A DNA stretch of 7,908 nt from an uncultured Tessaracoccus sp. (GTDB lineage Bacteria > Actinomycetota > Actinomycetes > Propionibacteriales > Propionibacteriaceae): the NCBI RefSeq assembly GCF_947255005.1, contig NZ_CAMYFI010000083.1, positions 1 through 7,908 of the forward strand. Direction: 5' to 3'. Shown piece by piece: positions 4,890 through 7,908 of this stretch. How positions within the stretch are numbered: the first letter of the stretch is position 1; each line of letters opens with the position of its first letter. Under the pieces are notes generated by a model, which had not been told where the DNA came from, ran no database searches, and worked only from the letters and a program-made list of their open reading frames with translations. The translations under genes were made by a program, and so were the position numbers.

Positions 4890-6863
4890 TCATGCTGCCG
4901 CCTGTGGGCGGCCCGAAGGGCCGCCCACAGTTGCCATCGGAGAGCTCTGGTTGCCTTCAATGATGGTGCGGGCGGCGCGGTAGTCGGCGCGGCCGTCGGC
5001 TTTGCGGGGGTGGGCGCCGTAGGTGTTAGTTCCGATGCCGGGCAGAAGGGCGAGTTGGCCAGGTCCTGGGCGGTGCTTGGGGTGGAGGCGTTTGGGGGAG
5101 CGCATCCAGGTCTCTTCTGCTTGCCACCATGCCCATAGCTCGCGCTCGAGGGCGTAGCGGTGGGCTCGCTGGGTGAGGCGGCCGTCGACGCCCAGGCGTT
5201 GTGCTGCGCGATCGCGCTGGTCTGTGCGGCCGCGGCGCCATCCGATGTGATCACGTTGGAGGACGCCGATGGCCGTGAGCGTGGTGAGCACCTGGTTCAG
5301 GGCCTCGGGGGATTCTCCGGTCGCTCGGGCGAGCTGAGACAGTGTCTGGGGCTGTGTGGTGGTGTTGGCGTAGAGGTTGCCTGCGTGGGGGCCAAGCCCG
5401 GGGGAGGGGGTGAAGAGGTCGTGGGTGGCGTCGTGGAGTCGCTGGGTGAGGGTATGGAGGAGGGTGGTTCTCTCAGCGGCCCCGGCCCCTTCGGGGCGCG
5501 GGTCCGCTTGTGACCGGGCACGGTCTGCATCCTTGTGGAAACTGTCGTGGGGGTCGATGGACCAGGTGGCTCCGTGGGGGCCTGTGGCCGCAGCTGCTCG
5601 GGTGATCCATCCGTCATCGGCGAGGCGCAGCAGGGCTGTGCGGGCTGTTTCGCGGCCGATGCCGGTCATGAGGGCGAGGCGGCGGATGTCGGCCTCGACG
5701 CAGGTCTGGAGGGCCTGGAGGCCGAGGAGGCACAGGGCGTCGAGGATGCGTCGGTCGGCGGGTCCGCCTCCGCGGGTCCATCGTCCAGGGGCGGCGTCGG
5801 CGCGGGTCTGGATGTGGCGGACGTGTGCGGCGATCGCGTCGGCGCGTGCATCGAATGTGGGGTCGTCTCCGATTTGGCGGCCGCTGGTGGCCACGTGGCG
5901 CACGGCCTTGTCCCATTGGCGGCGCAGGACGCGCTCGGCGTCTGTGCGGGTCCTGGGCCGACGGTCGCCTCGGTCGCGCCAGGTGCGCACGTGCTCCAGG
6001 CCAGGGGAGTGGTCTGCGAGGGCTGCGATGTCGGTGTAGCGCCATCTGGCTGAGGCGGCCCCGAGCAGGACCCGCCACAGCACAGCGGAGGCGTCACCGC
6101 AGGCGGCGTCCTCGTACAGGGCGGCGGCGCTGGCGGCCGGCAGGGGCCGGCGTGGGCCGGGCAGGTAGAGGCGGCCGTGCTCGTCGACGGGGAGGGGTCG
6201 GTGTTGGTCGAGGGTGTGGGTGTGCGCGGTGGCGTCGACGAGTTGGGCCAGGTGCTCGACGAGGGCGATCACCTGTGCTCTGGTGCCGGTCGGTGACGTG
6301 AGAGCCCTCGTGTCGCCGGAGAGGACGGTTGAGCATCCGCCGGAGCGGTGCGGGGCACCGGGGGGCCTCACACAACCCGTCGCAGGGTTTGACAGGGGGG
6401 CGATGTCGAGGGTCGGGCATAGGTGGCGGGCCAGTCGGGCGAGTGTGGCCACGCTCTCCGGGTCGGCGGGCTCAGCCAGGGCCGTCCAGACGTGGCGGCC
6501 GCCGCCGGGACCGGACTCACACACGACGGCGGTCAGTCCGGCGTCGTCGAGGAGTCCGGCGATCGTGTCAGCGTCGCGCGCGGCCGCGGCGGCACTGCCA
6601 GTGGTCTTGGCATCCAGGTCGAACGCGAGAAGGCGGAAACAGCGATCGGTATCGGCAAGGTAGACCGCCCACGGCTGGGCAGGCTTATCGTCAGTGATGG
6701 CCCGCTGGGAGACATACTGGTTGAGGACCTCGCCGTGGGAGTCGACCGTGGCCACGCGCACAACGGGCCGCGGGCTCACCGCGTGCGTGAACTCCCACGC
6801 CACGCCCACGCGCGGCGCATCGCTACGCGCTTCCGATCCTGCTAACATAGAAGCACCTTTCAT
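4890..6863 (-). CDS. Plasmid replication protein with Prim-Pol (AEP primase-polymerase) domain
   Basis: A 657-residue protein that probably initiates replication by primer synthesis at the origin. The N-terminal archaeo-eukaryotic primase (AEP) domain, about 20-190, has the metal-binding FDLD at 81-84, SGPGGGRHVW at 117-126 with the conserved His, and DIAPLSNPATGCVRPPGAPH at 153-172, the third AEP motif region. Two winged-helix candidates follow: about 373-424 (LALMTGIGRETARTALLRLA) and 505-541 (LSQLARATGESPEALNQVL), for origin binding. No helicase Walker motifs are present. It resembles the RepPP class of actinobacterial integrative conjugative elements. The frame extends to 6935, but ATG at 6863 is preferred because it overlaps the stop of a leader ORF with a good ribosome site; ATG at 6848, preceded by AAAGG, is an alternative. 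The last codons are the hairpin at 4902-4930. Confidence 0.88.
   Translation of the reverse strand: MKGASMLAGSEARSDAPRVGVAWEFTHAVSPRPVVRVATVDSHGEVLNQYVSQRAITDDKPAQPWAVYLADTDRCFRLLAFDLDAKTTGSAAAAARDADTIAGLLDDAGLTAVVCESGPGGGRHVWTALAEPADPESVATLARLARHLCPTLDIAPLSNPATGCVRPPGAPHRSGGCSTVLSGDTRALTSPTGTRAQVIALVEHLAQLVDATAHTHTLDQHRPLPVDEHGRLYLPGPRRPLPAASAAALYEDAACGDASAVLWRVLLGAASARWRYTDIAALADHSPGLEHVRTWRDRGDRRPRTRTDAERVLRRQWDKAVRHVATSGRQIGDDPTFDARADAIAAHVRHIQTRADAAPGRWTRGGGPADRRILDALCLLGLQALQTCVEADIRRLALMTGIGRETARTALLRLADDGWITRAAAATGPHGATWSIDPHDSFHKDADRARSQADPRPEGAGAAERTTLLHTLTQRLHDATHDLFTPSPGLGPHAGNLYANTTTQPQTLSQLARATGESPEALNQVLTTLTAIGVLQRDHIGWRRGRTDQRDRAAQRLGVDGRLTQRAHRYALERELWAWWQAEETWMRSPKRLHPKHRPGPGQLALLPGIGTNTYGAHPRKADGRADYRAARTIIEGNQSSPMATVGGPSGRPQAAA
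4902..4930. repeat. Hairpin C: perfect 13-base inverted repeat at the 3' end of rep
   Basis: CTGTGGGCGGCCC (4902-4914) and GGGCCGCCCACAG (4918-4930) are perfectly complementary with a three-base loop. It encodes the Rep ending VGGPSGRPQAAA and lies 12 bases from the stop codon. No T-tract follows on either strand, so it is not a standard terminator. It shares TGTGGGCGG with hairpin B. Confidence 0.85.
6840..6848 (+). promoter_or_regulatory. Candidate extended -10 promoter for an RNA antisense to the rep leader
   Basis: The plus strand reads TGCTAACAT, an extended -10 (TGn TAnnnT). The -35 position (TCGCTA near 6820) is poor. Transcription would start near 6855, inside the rep start region, and run to the terminator at 6991-7031. 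Confidence 0.35.
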
Positions 6864-6901
6864 AGAGGTATCGCCTTGGCTGTGCTTGGGGTTCGGTTCA
6901 T
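6860..6901 (-). CDS. 13-codon leader ORF translationally coupled to rep
   Basis: ATG at 6901 opens a frame encoding MNRTPSTAKAIPL and stops with TGA at 6860-6862, overlapping the rep ATG (6863) as ATGA. AAGGAG at 6910-6915 lies eight bases upstream, better than anything in front of rep itself. Short leader peptides coupled to rep are known in antisense-controlled plasmids, where ribosomes must finish the leader to open or reach the rep start. The peptide has no recognisable function; the act of translation would matter. Overlap and ribosome site are seen directly; the coupling is inferred. Confidence 0.65.
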   Translation of the reverse strand: MNRTPSTAKAIPL

Positions 6902-6909
6902 TGGTCCGT

Positions 6910-6915
6910 CTCCTT
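6910..6915 (-). promoter_or_regulatory. Ribosome binding site of the rep leader ORF
   Basis: AAGGAG on the minus strand, eight bases before ATG at 6901. It is the strongest ribosome site upstream of rep and lies out of frame with rep, so translation started here reaches rep only through the leader stop/rep start overlap. Confidence 0.75.
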
Positions 6916-6933
6916 GGTGTGGTCTTTGGTCTC

Positions 6934-6981
6934 ACACCTTCGATCTGTTCTCGTCGTCAAACAGGTCAGATCGGAAGGTGT
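6934..6981. repeat. Long stem-loop in the rep leader
   Basis: Arms ACACCTTCGATCTG (6934-6947) and CAGATCGGAAGGTGT (6967-6981) pair over 14 bases with a single bulged G, around a 19-base loop. A competing small pairing CTGTT/AACAG (6945-6949, 6960-6964) reaches into the loop. Both the rep mRNA leader and any antisense transcript would fold here, giving complementary loops. The minus-strand loop includes TTGA, which fits the YUNR U-turn found in many antisense target loops. Confidence 0.65.
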
Positions 6982-6990
6982 AAAGCTTTT

Positions 6991-7031
6991 GGCGTCCCGC
7001 CCCACCAGGGGCGGGACGCCTTATTTATTTG
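6991..7031 (+). terminator. Strong intrinsic terminator, plus-strand orientation
   Basis: Perfect 13-base arms GGCGTCCCGCCCC (6991-7003) and GGGGCGGGACGCC (7008-7020) with a four-base loop, followed by TTATTTATTTG on the plus strand. On the minus strand the hairpin is followed by AAAAGC, so it would terminate the upstream ribbon-helix-helix transcript poorly. Its orientation points to a plus-strand transcript from the rep leader. Confidence 0.75.
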
Positions 7032-7273
7032 TCTAGGTCGTCGAGGGGGAGTTCCCCCTCATCGGGGTCTGGCTGCGGTAGCCACGAGGGCACCCCGCGG
7101 CTTGTCAACTCGCTGGCTAGGTGATCGATAACAGCCTCCAAGAACGCACCCGATGACATGCCCGCGTTGCGGGCCATAGCATCGAACTGCTCCTTAGCAG
7201 AGCGCTCGATCTGCCATGGTGTGCGCACGGGGTCGACCCGCGTGCCTCGCGGCAGTCTTCGAACGGTTGTCAT
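7025..7273 (-). CDS. Small ribbon-helix-helix DNA-binding protein
   Basis: An 82-residue protein with basic N-terminus MTTVRRLPRGTRVDPVRTPW and a ribbon-helix-helix pattern at about 14-52 (RTPWQIERSAKEQFDAMARN, then GMSSGAFLEAVIDHL), ending in an acidic tail (PDPDEGELPLDDLDK). Such proteins are transcriptional repressors, copy-control proteins or ParB-like partners. It lies downstream of a MinD-like ATPase and upstream of rep, so a regulatory role in replication or partition is likely but not proven. ATG at 7282 is also in frame, but TAATAT at 7286-7281 is seven bases before ATG 7273, the layout of a leaderless actinobacterial mRNA starting at 7273. A TGTAC/GTACA palindrome overlaps this promoter. 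Family call is good; the specific role is unknown. Confidence 0.75.
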   Translation of the reverse strand: MTTVRRLPRGTRVDPVRTPWQIERSAKEQFDAMARNAGMSSGAFLEAVIDHLASELTSRGVPSWLPQPDPDEGELPLDDLDK

Positions 7274-7280
7274 GAGAGAC

Positions 7281-7300
7281 ATATTAGCTGTACCTGTACA
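7281..7300 (-). promoter_or_regulatory. Promoter and palindromic operator of the ribbon-helix-helix gene
   Basis: TGTAC-CT-GTACA at 7289-7300 is a perfect 5-base inverted repeat directly upstream of TAATAT (7286-7281), a good -10. No consensus -35 is visible. A repressor bound to the palindrome would block this promoter, and the encoded ribbon-helix-helix protein is the obvious candidate. Confidence 0.55.
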
Positions 7301-7334
7301 CGAGCGCCACTATCCTTGTTCCTCGCGTGTCGCG

Positions 7335-7908
7335 TCACAGTCCTCGCGCGACGGCGGCGGCCGCGCGTAGCCATGCGCGCTGCGTGCTCGGACGCAGGCT
7401 GTCCCACTGGAGGATGCCATCGACGATCGCCGGATCGTGGGGAATAGTAACGACCTCTCGGGCCAAGCCAGAGTATCCGTCGACGATGTTGGCGATGTCG
7501 GTGGCGCTGGCGCGCGGGTCGGCTTGAGTGACGACGGCGACGGCGTTGGTAGCGAGCTGACGCGAGTGCTCGTCGCGGTTGTGCAGCGCGTCGAGGAGCA
7601 GGGCTCCGGCTTCGGCGTGGTCTGCGCGGGTAGTGGTGGGCACGACGATTTGGTCGGCATGCTCGACGGCTTTAAGCCAAACAGGGTCGGATTCGTCGTT
7701 GCCAGTGTCGATGAAGATCAGCCGGTAGAATTTCGCGGCGATTTGCCAGATGAGGTTAACGTCATCGGTGGTGACGCGCTGGTCAGCCGCGAGCTGGATC
7801 GGTTGGCTGCGTAGCACGTCATATCGATCAACGGTCTGGTGGTGGACGTAATGGGCTAGGTCCGCACTCTGTGCGCCCGTGCCAAGTAGTTGCTCGCCGC
7901 GCGGCAGA
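7335..7908 (-). CDS. MinD/ParA-like ATPase of actinobacterial plasmids, N-terminus beyond the window
   Basis: The frame is open from the right edge to TGA at 7335-7337, giving 190 C-terminal codons. A GTG at 7817 is only an internal codon: the residues before it (GAQSADLAHYVHHQTVDRYD) continue the family sequence. RLIFIDTGNDESDPVWLKAV contains the Walker B-like strand with IDTGND, and ADQIVVPTTTRADHAEAGAL matches the ParA/MinD helix-loop after it. VVTQADP and IPHDPAIVDG follow as in ParA proteins, where a late loop contacts the nucleotide. The Walker A half is off the window. In this family such proteins occur on conjugative plasmids and may act in partition or in placing a secretion apparatus. 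It differs from the ParA at 2990-3787, so the element carries two distinct ATPases. Confidence 0.85.
   Translation of the reverse strand, partial: LPRGEQLLGTGAQSADLAHYVHHQTVDRYDVLRSQPIQLAADQRVTTDDVNLIWQIAAKFYRLIFIDTGNDESDPVWLKAVEHADQIVVPTTTRADHAEAGALLLDALHNRDEHSRQLATNAVAVVTQADPRASATDIANIVDGYSGLAREVVTIPHDPAIVDGILQWDSLRPSTQRAWLRAAAAVARGL

Larger units (their letters stand above)
6855..7031 (+). ncRNA. Putative antisense (countertranscribed) RNA controlling rep
   Basis: No plus-strand gene leads into the strong plus-strand terminator at 6991-7031, yet an extended -10 exists at 6840-6848. A transcript between them, about 175 bases, would be complementary to the rep start, the leader ORF and its ribosome site, and would contain the 48-base stem-loop at 6934-6981. 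This is the standard layout of a plasmid copy-number antisense RNA; one is known for the corynebacterial plasmid pGA1. Existence and 5' end are inference. Confidence 0.4.

Noticed and set aside
4902..4930. Hairpin C as the rep terminator
   Set aside because: It lies before the stop codon and no T-tract follows on the minus strand.
4406..5254. Long minus-strand frame of 282 codons running through the hairpin region into rep
   Set aside because: It is Pro/Ala/Thr/Arg-rich without domain features, overlaps rep in another frame, and has the look of a GC-rich shadow. The real coding traces here are rep and the nrdH remnant in different frames.
5377..6663. Several plus-strand frames of 100-220 codons opposite rep
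   Set aside because: Arg/Gly/Ala-rich shadows of a GC-rich gene with strong third-position bias; no family features.
6864..6935. Longer N-terminus for the Rep protein
   Set aside because: The 24 extra residues have no family character and run through the leader ORF and its ribosome site in another frame; no ribosome site precedes 6935.
6932..6960. rep promoter with TTGACG (6960-6955) and GTGTGA (6937-6932)
   Set aside because: The -35 is good but the -10 does not fit TAnnnT, and both lie inside the leader stem-loop. I could not place the rep promoter with confidence.
1..7908. CRISPR array, tRNA, rRNA, insertion sequence
   Set aside because: No regularly spaced repeats, no cloverleaf or rRNA-like sequence seen, and the only recombinase is the small serine type.

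Overview
The window looks like part of the backbone of an actinobacterial plasmid or plasmid-like conjugative element. Supporting this are very GC-rich coding DNA, a Prim-Pol type Rep protein with winged helices, a ParA/small ribbon-helix-helix ParB pair, a plasmid SSB with an acidic tip, a MinD-like ATPase of actinobacterial type and an actinobacterial HTH antitoxin/zeta pair. The genus cannot be fixed from this sequence. No tRNA, rRNA, CRISPR array or IS transposase was found.

Every recognised protein gene is on the minus strand. Read in transcription order (right to left) they are: the C-terminal part of a MinD/ParA-like ATPase (7335 to beyond 7908); a small ribbon-helix-helix protein (7025-7273), probably leaderless; a control region (6840-7031) with a 13-codon leader ORF coupled to rep, a long stem-loop and a plus-strand terminator, which together suggest an antisense RNA; the Rep/Prim-Pol gene (4890-6863); a structured non-coding stretch (4576-4889) with related hairpins, a candidate origin; a decayed nrdH remnant (4429-4575); ssb (3871-4257); parA-parB (2613-3787); and a truncated DUF192 lipoprotein whose tail is out-of-frame debris (2271-2606).

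Left of about 2300 the base composition becomes visibly less GC-rich. A compact three-gene operon follows: HTH antitoxin (1621-2076), zeta toxin (545-1624) and serine resolvase (548 to the left edge). Both junctions are ATGA overlaps. This looks like an acquired stability cassette joined to the older backbone, and the junction lies beside the damaged lipoprotein gene.

Inferred working: Rep primes replication near the hairpin region; the leader ORF and putative antisense RNA set copy number; ParA/ParB segregate copies; SSB protects single strands; the resolvase may reduce multimers; antitoxin/zeta kills or arrests cells that lose the element. ParA and SSB share one promoter/operator-like motif (three copies, 3795-4425), so partition and SSB expression are probably controlled by one regulator. 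The points most worth a second look are the hairpin family downstream of rep, the putative antisense-RNA/leader switch, and the shared operator.
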